A stretch of DNA of 39,313 bases from Pseudomonadota bacterium. GTDB taxonomy: Bacteria > Pseudomonadota > Gammaproteobacteria > Xanthomonadales > Rhodanobacteraceae. The stretch lies in NCBI GenBank assembly GCA_021805685.1, contig JAJZET010000269.1:1-39313 (forward strand), given 5' to 3'. Under the pieces are notes generated by a model, which saw only the letters and a list, made by a program, of their open reading frames with translations, made no database searches and was not told the origin of the DNA. The number at the start of each line of letters is the position of its first letter. Positions within the stretch are counted from its first letter, which is position 1. Made by a program: the position numbers and the translations under genes. Positions 13,176 through 21,453 of the stretch are shown here, in pieces.

Positions 13176-13196
13176 CGGTTCCGGCGTGTGAGGCGC

Positions 13197-15482
13197 TCAG
13201 GCGGCGATGCCGGCGCGCAGCTGGCGGGCACACGCCACCATGCCGCGCAACGCGGGCTCGGTCTCCTTCCAACTGCGGGTTTTCAGGCCGCAATCGGGGT
13301 TCACCCACAACTGTCCGGCATCCAGCACGTCCAGCGCCCTGCGCAGCAGGGCCAGCATTTCATCCTGCGTGGGGACGCATGGCGAATGGATGTCGTACAC
13401 GCCCGGGCCGATGCCGTTGGGGTAGCGGAAGCGCACGAAGGCATCCAGCAGCTGCATGCGCGAGCGGCTGGTCTCGATCGAGATCACGTCGGCATCCATC
13501 GCGGCGACCGCCTCGATGATGTCGTTGAACTCGGAGTAGCACATGTGGGTGTGGATCTGGGTGGCGTCGCGGACGCCGCCGGCCGCGATGCGGAAGCATT
13601 CCACCGCCCACGCCAGGTAGGCCGGCCAGTCGGCGCGGCGCAGCGGCAGGCCTTCGCGCAACGCGGGCTCGTCGATCTGGATGACGCCGATGCCTGCGGC
13701 CTCCAGGTCATGCACCTCGTCGCGCAGCGCCAGCGCGATCTGCCGGCAGACGGTTTCGCGTGGCAGGTCGTCGCGCACGAACGACCACTGCAGCAGGGTG
13801 ACCGGGCCCGTGAGCATGCCCTTCATCGGCCGGGTGGTGAGCGACTGCGCGTAGGTCGACCAACGGACCGTCATCGGTGCGGGCCGCGCCACGTCGCCCC
13901 AGATCACCGGTGGCTTCACGCAGCGCGAGCCGTAGCTCTGCACCCAGCCGTGGCGGGTGAACAGGTAGCCGTCGAGCTGCTCGCCGAAGTACTCCACCAT
14001 GTCGTTGCGCTCGGCTTCGCCGTGCACCAGCACGTCCAGCCCGATGGCTTCCTGGAAGCGCACCACGCGCTCCACCTCGGCTTCCAGCGTCGCCTGGTAG
14101 GCGGCGTCGGACAGCTTGCCGGCGCGATGCGCGGCACGCGCCCGTCGCAGGTCGTCGGTCTGCGGGAACGAGCCGATGGTGGTGGTGGGCAGCGGCGGCA
14201 GCCCCAGCACCTCGGCCTGCAGGATGCGGCGCGTGGCGTAGGCCGAGCGGCGCAACGCAGTCTGCGGGCTGAGCGCGTCGAGCCGCGCGCGCACGGCCGG
14301 GTTCCGCACGCCGGCCTGCTGCGCCTGCCCATCGAGCACCGCCTGCTGCGCGTGCAGCACCGCTTCGGCGGCGGCGTGGCCGGCCAACGCATCCGCATAG
14401 GCGCGCAGCTCCTCCAGCTTCTGCTTCGCGAACGCCATCGAGGCGCGCCGTTCTGGTGGTAGTGCCACTTCGGCGTCGAGGTCGATCGGTACGTGCAGCA
14501 GCGAGCAGGAGGGAGCCAGCCATAGCCGCTCGTCGCCAAGCCGTGCGTGCACCTTGCGCAACAGCGGCAGCAGCTTGTCGGGGCGGCTGCGCCATACGTT
14601 GCGGCCATCCACCGCGCCGGCGCTCAGCACGCGATCGGTCGGCAGGACATCGAGCACGGCGTCCAGCTGGTGCGGCGCGCGGGCCAGGTCCACGTGCAGG
14701 CCATGCACAGGCAGGCCGACGGCCAGCGCAAGATTGTCGCCCAGGGCGCCGAAGTAGCTGGCCAGCAGGATCTGCGGACCGCCCGCCCCGGACAATCCCG
14801 CATAGGCCTTGCGATAGGCGGCGTGGCCGCCGGCGTCCTGGTCGAGCGCGAGGCAGGGCTCGTCCAGCTGGACCCAGTCCGCGCCGGCTTCGGCCAACTG
14901 GCGCAGCAGTCCGGCGTAGGCGGGTAGCAGGGCATCGAGCAGGTCGAGCGGGTTGCTGCCGTCGACACTTTTGGACAGCCGCAGGAAGGAGACCGGCCCC
15001 AGCAGCACCGGTCGCGCGCGATGGCCCAGCGCCTGCGCCTCGCGGAATTCCGCCAACGGCTTGTCGCCGGCCAGGGCGAATCGCTGGCCGGCGTGCAGCT
15101 CCGGCACGAGATAGTGGTAGTTGGTGTCGAACCACTTGGTCATTTCCAGCGCGTGCAGGTCGTGGCCGCCCTCCCGATGGCCGCGGGCCATGGCGAAATA
15201 GCCGTCCAGCTCGCTGCGTTCGAACAGCGGCCGGTAGCGATCCGGTATGGCATCGAACAGCACGGCGGTGTCCAGCACGTGGTCGTACAGGCTGAAATCG
15301 TTGCACGGCACGACATCCGCGCCGGCGTCGCGTGCCAGCCGCCAGTGCCGTGCGCGCAGTTTGCGGGCGGCTTCGTGCAGGGCGTCGACGGGGGCGTTGT
15401 CGCGCCAGTGCGCTTCCAGTGCGCGTTTCAGTTCGCGCTTCAGGCCGATGCGCGGAAAACCCAGGTGGGTAACGAGTGACAT
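13197..15482 (-). CDS. metE: Cobalamin-independent methionine synthase MetE
   Basis: Cytoplasmic zinc enzyme of 761 residues (753 in E. coli) that methylates homocysteine using 5-methyltetrahydropteroyl-triglutamate. The amino terminus (MSLVTHLGFPRIGLKREL) and the C-terminal catalytic half are typical. Zinc ligands are visible in THMCYSEF (His and Cys) and in VNPDCGLKTR (Cys). The duplicated barrel starts near TTTIGSFPQT. The ATG at 15482 follows AGAGGAA by about 7 bases. A cobalamin riboswitch and a promoter lie upstream, so the enzyme should be shut off when B12 is available. This implies that a B12-dependent MetH exists elsewhere in the genome (inference). Confidence 0.97.
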   Translation of the reverse strand: MSLVTHLGFPRIGLKRELKRALEAHWRDNAPVDALHEAARKLRARHWRLARDAGADVVPCNDFSLYDHVLDTAVLFDAIPDRYRPLFERSELDGYFAMARGHREGGHDLHALEMTKWFDTNYHYLVPELHAGQRFALAGDKPLAEFREAQALGHRARPVLLGPVSFLRLSKSVDGSNPLDLLDALLPAYAGLLRQLAEAGADWVQLDEPCLALDQDAGGHAAYRKAYAGLSGAGGPQILLASYFGALGDNLALAVGLPVHGLHVDLARAPHQLDAVLDVLPTDRVLSAGAVDGRNVWRSRPDKLLPLLRKVHARLGDERLWLAPSCSLLHVPIDLDAEVALPPERRASMAFAKQKLEELRAYADALAGHAAAEAVLHAQQAVLDGQAQQAGVRNPAVRARLDALSPQTALRRSAYATRRILQAEVLGLPPLPTTTIGSFPQTDDLRRARAAHRAGKLSDAAYQATLEAEVERVVRFQEAIGLDVLVHGEAERNDMVEYFGEQLDGYLFTRHGWVQSYGSRCVKPPVIWGDVARPAPMTVRWSTYAQSLTTRPMKGMLTGPVTLLQWSFVRDDLPRETVCRQIALALRDEVHDLEAAGIGVIQIDEPALREGLPLRRADWPAYLAWAVECFRIAAGGVRDATQIHTHMCYSEFNDIIEAVAAMDADVISIETSRSRMQLLDAFVRFRYPNGIGPGVYDIHSPCVPTQDEMLALLRRALDVLDAGQLWVNPDCGLKTRSWKETEPALRGMVACARQLRAGIAA

Positions 15483-15653
15483 GGATGATTCCTCTTGCGG
15501 GTAGGGGCAAAGAGGAACGAAGGATGGGCGGCGATTGCCGCGCCGTTGACCTTCGCCCCCGCGGGCGAACCGGCGGCGCGGGCGGGCGAAGCCGACGCAT
15601 GCTCGCAGGGCAGCGCCGGTTCCGGTCCTCCCCGCGGAGGCGCCAGGTCGTGC

Positions 15654-15673
15654 GGAAGCGGCATGCCGCTTCC
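15654..15673 (-). promoter_or_regulatory. Perfect palindrome just after the riboswitch aptamer
   Basis: A 20-base perfect inverted repeat (half-site GGAAGCGGCA) begins 6 bases beyond the conserved CCTGCC end of the aptamer in the metE leader. As RNA it can form a strong stem-loop. No U-run follows, so it is more likely part of the expression platform, or a Rho- or translation-linked structure, than an intrinsic terminator. The remaining leader of about 170 bases to the start codon is GC-rich and can fold further. Confidence 0.5.
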
Positions 15674-15679
15674 GGCCGG

Positions 15680-15840
15680 GGCAGGTATTCGGGCTCGTGG
15701 ACGAAACGCCTGGCCTACTGTCCGTCGCTTCCCGGGTTTCCTGGCCCAGTGCTGGTGACGGAGGTCGTTTCCACATACCGCTGCGGGGCAGCGCCGGATT
15801 CGCACCGGCTTCCCTTGAGTCATCTCCATATTCGCATGAA
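15680..15840 (-). ncRNA. Cobalamin (B12) riboswitch in the metE leader
   Basis: On the minus strand the leader carries the conserved elements of the adenosylcobalamin aptamer in order: AAGGGAAGCCGGTGCGAATC, then CCGCAGCGGTA, then the B12-box-like CACTGGGCC followed by CCGGGAAG, and finally GAGCCCGAATACCTGCC at 15680-15696. These match the E. coli btuB leader almost base for base in the core (GGGAA, GTGCGAATC, CGCAGCGGTA, AGCCCGAAGACCTGCC). It controls metE, expected to be repressed by cobalamin. The exact 5' edge of the P1 helix is uncertain by about 15 bases. Confidence 0.93.
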
Positions 15841-15865
15841 GAGATGATTACCCGTGGCGCTGCGC

Positions 15866-15894
15866 AAGTTAGCCCCCCGGACGGCCGCAGTCAA
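15866..15894 (-). promoter_or_regulatory. Probable metE promoter upstream of the riboswitch
   Basis: On the minus strand, TTGACT (15889-15894; 5 of 6 to consensus) is followed after exactly 17 bases by TAACTT (15866-15871; a weaker -10). The predicted start of transcription near 15859 lies about 20 bases before the first conserved riboswitch element, as expected for a riboswitch-led transcript. Confidence 0.55.
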
Positions 15895-16055
15895 CGCGAA
15901 ATCCTGCTGCGCGGGTCGCCGCCGCTGCCGTCCGCCGCGCTGCGGTTCCGCCGCCATGCCCCGGCCCGCGCTGTCACGCTGCTGCAGCGGCAGCGCAACG
16001 TCGTCGTCCCGGTGGCCGCGCAATCTTGCGACGGGCCAAGCCGAGGATCGTCGTC

Positions 16056-17765
16056 ATGCAAGCGATCGAGCAGCGTCTGCAACAGCGCTATCCGCACTGG
16101 TTCCGTGGCAGCCGCGGGCGGGTGGCCGTGCCGCTGCTGCACGGCCTGGCGCGCTGGTCGGGGTTCGAGGGCATCGACGCCTTCTGCGCCGAGCACGGCC
16201 ACCTGCGCGGCTTTGCCTTCGTCGAGGCCGCCCTGCGCCACCTCGAGCTGCGCTACGAGATCGATGCGGCCGCGCTGGCGCGCATCCCCGCGAGCGGTCC
16301 CTTGCTGATCGTCGCCAACCATCCCTCCGGCGCGCTCGACGCCCTGGCCTTGCTCGACGCGGTGGGGCGGGTGCGGCGCGATGTGCGCATCGTCGCCAAC
16401 GAGGTGCTGGCGCTGGTCGAGCCGCTGGCGGAACTGCTGCTGCCGGTGCGCGTGTTCGGCGGGCCGGCTGGTGCAGCCAGCGTGCGCCGGGTCGAGCGCG
16501 CGTTGCACGAGGGGCAGTGCGTGATCGTGTTCCCGGCCGGCGAAGTCTCGCGGCTGGGCCTGCGCGGCCTGCGCGATACCCGCTGGCGCCCCGGTTTCCT
16601 GCGCTTCGCGCGTCGCACGGCGGCACCGGTGATGCCGGTCCGCATCGAGGCACGCAACTCGGCTTTGTTCTACGGGATATCGGCGGTGTGCCGCCCGGCG
16701 TCGACGGCGCTGCTGGCACGGGAGATGTTCGCCCGCCGGCAGCGGCCGGTACGCCTGCACGTGGGCGAGCCGATGCGCGTCGCAGACGGCGAGCGCGAGG
16801 ACGCTGCGCTCCGGCGCATCCGCCGGGCGCTGTACGCCATCGGTCGGAAGGGCGCGATGCCCGTTGCGATGCATCCGGCGCCGCTGGCGCCGCCGATCGA
16901 CGCGGCTGTGCTGGCGGCGACGATGGCGGCCACCGAATTGCTTGGCACCACCAGCGACGGCAAGCAGATCAGGCTGGCGCGCCGTGCCGGCGGTTCGCCG
17001 CTGCTGCAGGAGATCGGCCGGCTGCGCGAGTTGACCTTCCGCGAGGTGGGCGAGGGCACCGGCCGCAGCCGCGACCTCGATGCCTACGATGCGTGCTACG
17101 ACCACATCCTGGTCTGGGATGCGCAGGCCGGTCGCATTGCCGGCGCCTATCGGGTGATGCGCGGCGCCGAGGCGCTGGCGCGCACCGGCCTGGCCGGCCT
17201 GTACACGTCCTCGCTGTTCCGCTATGCGGACGAGGCGATCCCGCGGCTGGCGGCCGGGCTGGAGCTCGGGCGCAGTTTCGTGGTGCCGGACTACTGGGGC
17301 AGCCGCAGCCTCGACTATCTGTGGCAGGGCATCGGCGCCTACCTGCAGCGCTACCCCGGAGTGCGCTACCTCTACGGCGCGGTGTCGATCAGCGCCGCGC
17401 TGCCGCGCGACGCCAGCGAGCAGGTGGTGGCCTACTACCAGCGCTTCTACGGCAGCGATCAGGCCTTGGCCAGCGCCCGCCGGCCGTTCGCCCTCGGGGC
17501 GCCGGCACTGACCTTCGACGGCCTCGACATCGATGCCGCCTTCGACGCGATGAAAGCCGCACTCGCCCGGCTCGGCGCCTCGGTGCCGATGCTCTACAAG
17601 CAGTACACCGAGCTGTGCGAACCCGGCGGCACACGCTTCCTCGCCTTCGGCGTCGATCCGGACTTCAGCGGCTCCATCGACGGCCTGATCGAGGTGGACC
17701 TGGCGCAGCTGCGGCCACGCAAGCGCCAGCGCTACCTGCAGCGGCAGCACGGAGCGGTGGCGTGA
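16056..17765 (+). CDS. olsF: Bifunctional ornithine-lipid synthase, OlsF-like (PlsC + GNAT acyltransferase fusion)
   Basis: Predicted membrane-associated protein of 569 residues with two acyltransferase parts. Residues about 60-260 are PlsC/OlsA-like: VANHPSGALDA (near 86-96) is the acyltransferase box, and VFPAGEVSR is the second conserved block. Residues about 290-560 are OlsB-like, with the family signature LELGRSFVVPDYW near 400 followed by LWQGIGAYL and YLYGAVSIS. In OlsF enzymes, known from Serratia and Flavobacterium, the C-terminal part acylates ornithine to lyso-ornithine lipid and the N-terminal part adds the second acyl chain. The ATG at 16056 has GAGGA 9 bases upstream. The next gene overlaps by four bases. 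The substrate amino acid is inferred from the family, not shown by the sequence. Confidence 0.8.
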   Translation: MQAIEQRLQQRYPHWFRGSRGRVAVPLLHGLARWSGFEGIDAFCAEHGHLRGFAFVEAALRHLELRYEIDAAALARIPASGPLLIVANHPSGALDALALLDAVGRVRRDVRIVANEVLALVEPLAELLLPVRVFGGPAGAASVRRVERALHEGQCVIVFPAGEVSRLGLRGLRDTRWRPGFLRFARRTAAPVMPVRIEARNSALFYGISAVCRPASTALLAREMFARRQRPVRLHVGEPMRVADGEREDAALRRIRRALYAIGRKGAMPVAMHPAPLAPPIDAAVLAATMAATELLGTTSDGKQIRLARRAGGSPLLQEIGRLRELTFREVGEGTGRSRDLDAYDACYDHILVWDAQAGRIAGAYRVMRGAEALARTGLAGLYTSSLFRYADEAIPRLAAGLELGRSFVVPDYWGSRSLDYLWQGIGAYLQRYPGVRYLYGAVSISAALPRDASEQVVAYYQRFYGSDQALASARRPFALGAPALTFDGLDIDAAFDAMKAALARLGASVPMLYKQYTELCEPGGTRFLAFGVDPDFSGSIDGLIEVDLAQLRPRKRQRYLQRQHGAVA

Positions 17766-18589
17766 AGCGCGGCGTCGCGACCGCGCAGCGGCCATGGAAC
17801 GCGGTGTTCATTTCCGACGTGCACCTGGGCACGCGGCATTGCCACGCGGCGGAGCTGGCGGACTTCCTCGACGGCCTGCGCTGCCGGCAGCTGTACCTGG
17901 TGGGCGACATCGTCGACCTGTGGTGGATGATGCAGCGCCGCTCACAGTGGAGCGGCGCACACACGCGGGTGATCGAGGCGCTGCACGCCCTGCATGCGCG
18001 CGGCACGGAAATCATTTACGTGCCGGGCAACCACGACCGCCCGCTGCGCCGCGTGTGCGGCCTGATGCTGCCCGGCATGCGGGTGCGACGCCGCGTGGTG
18101 CACGTCACCGCCGACGGCCGCCGCCTGCTGGTCACGCATGGCGACGACTTCGACAACGTCACCCAGTTCGGCGGTTTGCAGGAGCGACTGGGCGACTGGA
18201 TCTACTACCGCATCCTCAGCTGCAACCGTTGGCTCAACCTCGTGCGCCGCCGACTCGGCCTGCGCTACTGGTCGCTGTCCGCCTTCGTCAAGCAGCGCAG
18301 CGGCGCCGCCGAGCGCTACATCGAACGCTTCGTGCAGGCGGGGCTGGACGACGCGGCGCGGCGCCGGCTCGACGGCATCGTCTGCGGCCACATCCACCGC
18401 GCCGCGCTGATCGAACGGAACGGCCTGATCTACGCCAACGACGGCGACTGGGTGGAAAGCCTCACCGTGCTGACCGAGGACACGGACGGCGCCCTGCGCC
18501 TGCTCGGCCATCGCGGCGAGGTGCTGGCCGAACTGCCGCCGCGGTTGCGCCTGACGATAGTGGAAATGCCGCGGGAACTGGCGGCCTGA
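17762..18589 (+). CDS. LpxH-like metallophosphoesterase (UDP-2,3-diacylglucosamine diphosphatase family)
   Basis: Calcineurin-like phosphoesterase of 275 residues. Metal-binding motifs appear in order: SDVHLG, GDIVD, GNHD, THGDDFD and GHIHRA. The family (COG2908) includes LpxH, which removes UMP from UDP-diacylglucosamine in lipid A synthesis. This member may instead be a paralogue acting on a related lipid or nucleotide. The GTG start at 17762 overlaps the olsF stop codon as GTGA, so translation is almost certainly coupled to the ornithine-lipid synthase. That context supports a membrane-lipid role. The frame stays open far upstream inside olsF, but those starts are rejected. The gene converges with dusB, leaving 22 bases between stop codons. 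Confidence 0.82.
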   Translation: MKRGVATAQRPWNAVFISDVHLGTRHCHAAELADFLDGLRCRQLYLVGDIVDLWWMMQRRSQWSGAHTRVIEALHALHARGTEIIYVPGNHDRPLRRVCGLMLPGMRVRRRVVHVTADGRRLLVTHGDDFDNVTQFGGLQERLGDWIYYRILSCNRWLNLVRRRLGLRYWSLSAFVKQRSGAAERYIERFVQAGLDDAARRRLDGIVCGHIHRAALIERNGLIYANDGDWVESLTVLTEDTDGALRLLGHRGEVLAELPPRLRLTIVEMPRELAA

Positions 18590-18611
18590 AGCACGGCGCT
18601 CGCCAGCCTGC

Positions 18612-19598
18612 TCAGGCTGCCATGCGCTCGCCCGCCGCCAGCGCCTCGAAGTAATCACGGACCAGCCGCAACTGCTCCTGCGCGCTTTCGGCGCGGTTCG
18701 CCACCTGTCGGAACGCGGCGTTCTCGGGCCGGTCCTTGGCATACCAGCCCAGGTGCTTGCGCGCGATGCGCACGCCGGCCTGTTCGCCGTAGAAGGCGTA
18801 GAGATGTTCCAGGTGGCCGAGCAGGATCGTGGCGACTTGATCCGGTGTCGGCTCGGGCAGCCGTTCGCCAGTGGCGAGGTAGTGGGCGATCTCGCGGAAG
18901 ATCCACGGCCGGCCCTGGGCGCCGCGGCCGATCATCAGCGCGTCCGCGCCGGTGGCGGCCAGCACGTGGCTGGCCTGTTGCGGCGTGGTCACGTCGCCGT
19001 TGGCGAACACCGGGATGCGCACGCTGGCCTTCACCGCGGCGATGGTTTCGTACTCGGCCTCGCCCTCGTACTTGTCGGCGCGGGTGCGGCCGTGCACGGC
19101 CAGCGCGGCGATGCCGGCATCCTCGGCGATTCGCGCGATGCTCAGAGCGTTCCTGTTCTGGCGGTCCCAGCCGGTGCGGATCTTCAGCGTCACCGGCACC
19201 TCGACCGCATCGACCACGGCCTGGCAGATGCGCGCCACCAGCGGCTCGTCCTGCAGCAGGGCGGAGCCCGACCAGACATTGCACACTTTCTTGGCCGGGC
19301 AGCCCATGTTGATGTCGACGATCTGGGCGCCGTTGGCCACGTTGAAGCGCGCAGCCTCGGCCAGCATGGCCGGGTCGTAGCCGGCGATCTGCACGCTCAC
19401 CGGCTCGGGCTCGCCCTGGTGATCCATGCGGCGCAGCGACTTGCGCGTGTGCCACAGGCGCGGGTCGGCGGTGGTCATCTCGGACACGGCCAGCCCCGCG
19501 CCCAGTCGCTTGCACAGCAGGCGGAACGGCTTGTCGGTGACGCCGGCCATGGGGGCCAGCGCCAGCGGCGGGTCGATGCGGTAGGGGCCGATCTGCAT
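18612..19598 (-). CDS. dusB: tRNA-dihydrouridine synthase DusB
   Basis: FMN-dependent enzyme of 328 residues reducing uridine to dihydrouridine in the tRNA D-loop. It has the amino-terminal LALAPMAGVTDKPFR, the catalytic cysteine in INMGCPAKKV (near residue 100), LKIRTGWD, VHGRTR and the FMN phosphate-binding DALMIGRGAQGRPW. It aligns with E. coli DusB over its whole length (321 residues). In enterics dusB is followed by fis; here it is not, since its 3' neighbour is the convergent LpxH-like gene. It is divergent from the TPR-GGDEF gene with about 54 bases between start codons. Confidence 0.95.
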   Translation of the reverse strand: MQIGPYRIDPPLALAPMAGVTDKPFRLLCKRLGAGLAVSEMTTADPRLWHTRKSLRRMDHQGEPEPVSVQIAGYDPAMLAEAARFNVANGAQIVDINMGCPAKKVCNVWSGSALLQDEPLVARICQAVVDAVEVPVTLKIRTGWDRQNRNALSIARIAEDAGIAALAVHGRTRADKYEGEAEYETIAAVKASVRIPVFANGDVTTPQQASHVLAATGADALMIGRGAQGRPWIFREIAHYLATGERLPEPTPDQVATILLGHLEHLYAFYGEQAGVRIARKHLGWYAKDRPENAAFRQVANRAESAQEQLRLVRDYFEALAAGERMAA

Positions 19599-19652
19599 TG
19601 GCCCATTGTAAGGCCCGTGCCCGATCCATTCGTGAAAAGCTATGATCGGCCG

Positions 19653-21452
19653 ATGGACGGGGGCGTGTTCCGGATGCGGCGAAGGATCTGGTTAGGCGTA
19701 TTGCTGGCGCTGGTGGCGATGCCCGCCAGCGCGGCGCACATGAACGCCTGGCGCGAACGCGCGGTGTCCGACCCGCACGGCCTGATCGCCGTGGTACGCC
19801 ACCGGCTCGACCAGGCCGGCGCGGCGTTGCCGCCTGCGCAGGAGCGCGAAATGCTGTGGGGCATGGGCACCGCGGCGATCAACAGCAACGACGATGCCGC
19901 GCTGGCCGAGGCCACCCTGCGACTGGACAGCCTGGCCACGGTGGACCACGACCCGGTGGCCGCCGCCGCCGCGGGTTTCCTGCGCGCCCGCCACGATATC
20001 GCGAACAACCTCGGCGACGGCCTCGGCGAGGCGCTGAAGGCGGCCGAGCAGGTGCTGGGCGATACCGATCCAAGCACCGTGGCCTGGGCGCGTTTCCAGC
20101 TCTGCGATGCATACACGCTGGACGAGAAGCCGGCCAAGGCGCTGCCGCTGTGTCGGCAGGCGCTGGCCGAGTACCGGGCGCTGGGCGACGAATTCGGCAT
20201 GGGCGATGCCGAGAACGACATCGGCCTAGCGCTGGCCACGCAGGACAGCGTCGACGCGGCGGCCACGGCCTACGAGCAGGCGCGCCGGTACTACGCCAAG
20301 GCCAAGGCGCCGCAACTGGTGGTGATGGTGGGCGACAACCTGTCGCAGATGTACCTGAAGCAGGGCCATCCACGCGAAGCGCTGGCACTGTCGCGGACGT
20401 CGTTGAAGCAGGAGCTGGCCGCCGGGCGCATCAGCGACTCGCTGGATTCCAGTACCGACATCGCGCGCGCCGAGGCCGCGCTGGGCATGCACCGCGAAGC
20501 CTATGCGGACATGCGCGAAGCGGTGGCGCGGGCGCGCAAGGCCGGCATCAATGGCCAGCTGACCGACATGCTGCGGGTGGAGAGCCGGATGGCCGAGCAG
20601 GCCGGCGACCTGCGCCAGGCGCTGGCCGACGAACGCGAGGCCAGCAAGCTCGACCGCGCCACCGACACGCCGGCTTCCCGCGCCATCGAGGCCGAACTGG
20701 CGCAACGCTACGCGGTGCGCGAAAAGGAATTGCGCATCACCGAGCTGGAGCGTGCCAACGAACTGAAGGACCTTCAGCTCAAGGCTGCGAAAGCCGAAGC
20801 CGAGCGCCGGCGCGAACAGCAACGGCGCCAGCGGCTGGTGAACACGACGATCGCACTGCTGGTGGTGGCGCTGCTGCTGATCGTCGGCCTGCTCGTGTTG
20901 CTGCTGCGCGCGCAGCGCAGGCATGCGGCCGAATTGCTGGCGCTTGCCCTGCGCGATCCGCTCACCGGCATCGCGAACCGCCGTGCGTTCCAGCAGCACG
21001 CCAACGACCTGCTGGTGCGCCAGGGCGATCCGCATGCCGTGCAGCATGTGTTGCTGATCATCGACATCGACCACTTCAAGCACATCAACGATAGCGCCGG
21101 CCATCTGCAGGGCGACCGCGTGCTGCGTCTGCTCACCGATTACCTGGGCGGTGCCGTCGATCCGCCGGGATTCGTGGCGCGCATCGGCGGCGAGGAATTC
21201 GCCGTGCTGTGCCCGCGCATCGGCCTGCAGGCGGGCGTGCGGTTGGCCGAAGCCTTGCGCGAGGGGGTGGCCAAGTTGCGCCTGCCCGACGACCTGCCGG
21301 TGGAACGCCTCACCATCAGCGTCGGCGTGGCGCCGTTCGACGGCGTGCGTTGCCACGACCTGTCGAGCTGGATGCGCGCCGCGGACATCGCGCTGTACGC
21401 TGCCAAGAGCGGCGGCCGCGACCAGGTGCAGGCCAGCAAGCTGGCGGGCTGA
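19653..21452 (+). CDS. Membrane diguanylate cyclase with periplasmic TPR sensor
   Basis: Protein of 599 residues. A signal peptide (MRRRIWLGVLLALVAMPASA; the ATG at 19674 is an alternative start) is followed by TPR-like repeats over about 60-330, a coiled coil near 350-390, and a membrane segment at about 395-420 (TTIALLVVALLLIVGLLVLLL). A cytoplasmic GGDEF domain begins DPLTGIANRRAF and has active-site motif GGEEF near 511. The position of the RxxD inhibition site reads DPPG, so feedback control by c-di-GMP is probably missing. The plan resembles MalT/TPR-type sensor cyclases that read periplasmic peptides or proteins. It ends one base short of the convergent permease gene. Confidence 0.88.
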   Translation: MDGGVFRMRRRIWLGVLLALVAMPASAAHMNAWRERAVSDPHGLIAVVRHRLDQAGAALPPAQEREMLWGMGTAAINSNDDAALAEATLRLDSLATVDHDPVAAAAAGFLRARHDIANNLGDGLGEALKAAEQVLGDTDPSTVAWARFQLCDAYTLDEKPAKALPLCRQALAEYRALGDEFGMGDAENDIGLALATQDSVDAAATAYEQARRYYAKAKAPQLVVMVGDNLSQMYLKQGHPREALALSRTSLKQELAAGRISDSLDSSTDIARAEAALGMHREAYADMREAVARARKAGINGQLTDMLRVESRMAEQAGDLRQALADEREASKLDRATDTPASRAIEAELAQRYAVREKELRITELERANELKDLQLKAAKAEAERRREQQRRQRLVNTTIALLVVALLLIVGLLVLLLRAQRRHAAELLALALRDPLTGIANRRAFQQHANDLLVRQGDPHAVQHVLLIIDIDHFKHINDSAGHLQGDRVLRLLTDYLGGAVDPPGFVARIGGEEFAVLCPRIGLQAGVRLAEALREGVAKLRLPDDLPVERLTISVGVAPFDGVRCHDLSSWMRAADIALYAAKSGGRDQVQASKLAG

Positions 21453-21453
21453 T

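Noticed and set aside
15495-15847. Small plus-strand frames across the metE leader
   Set aside because: They run antisense through the riboswitch and have no coding signature; the RNA structure explains the region.
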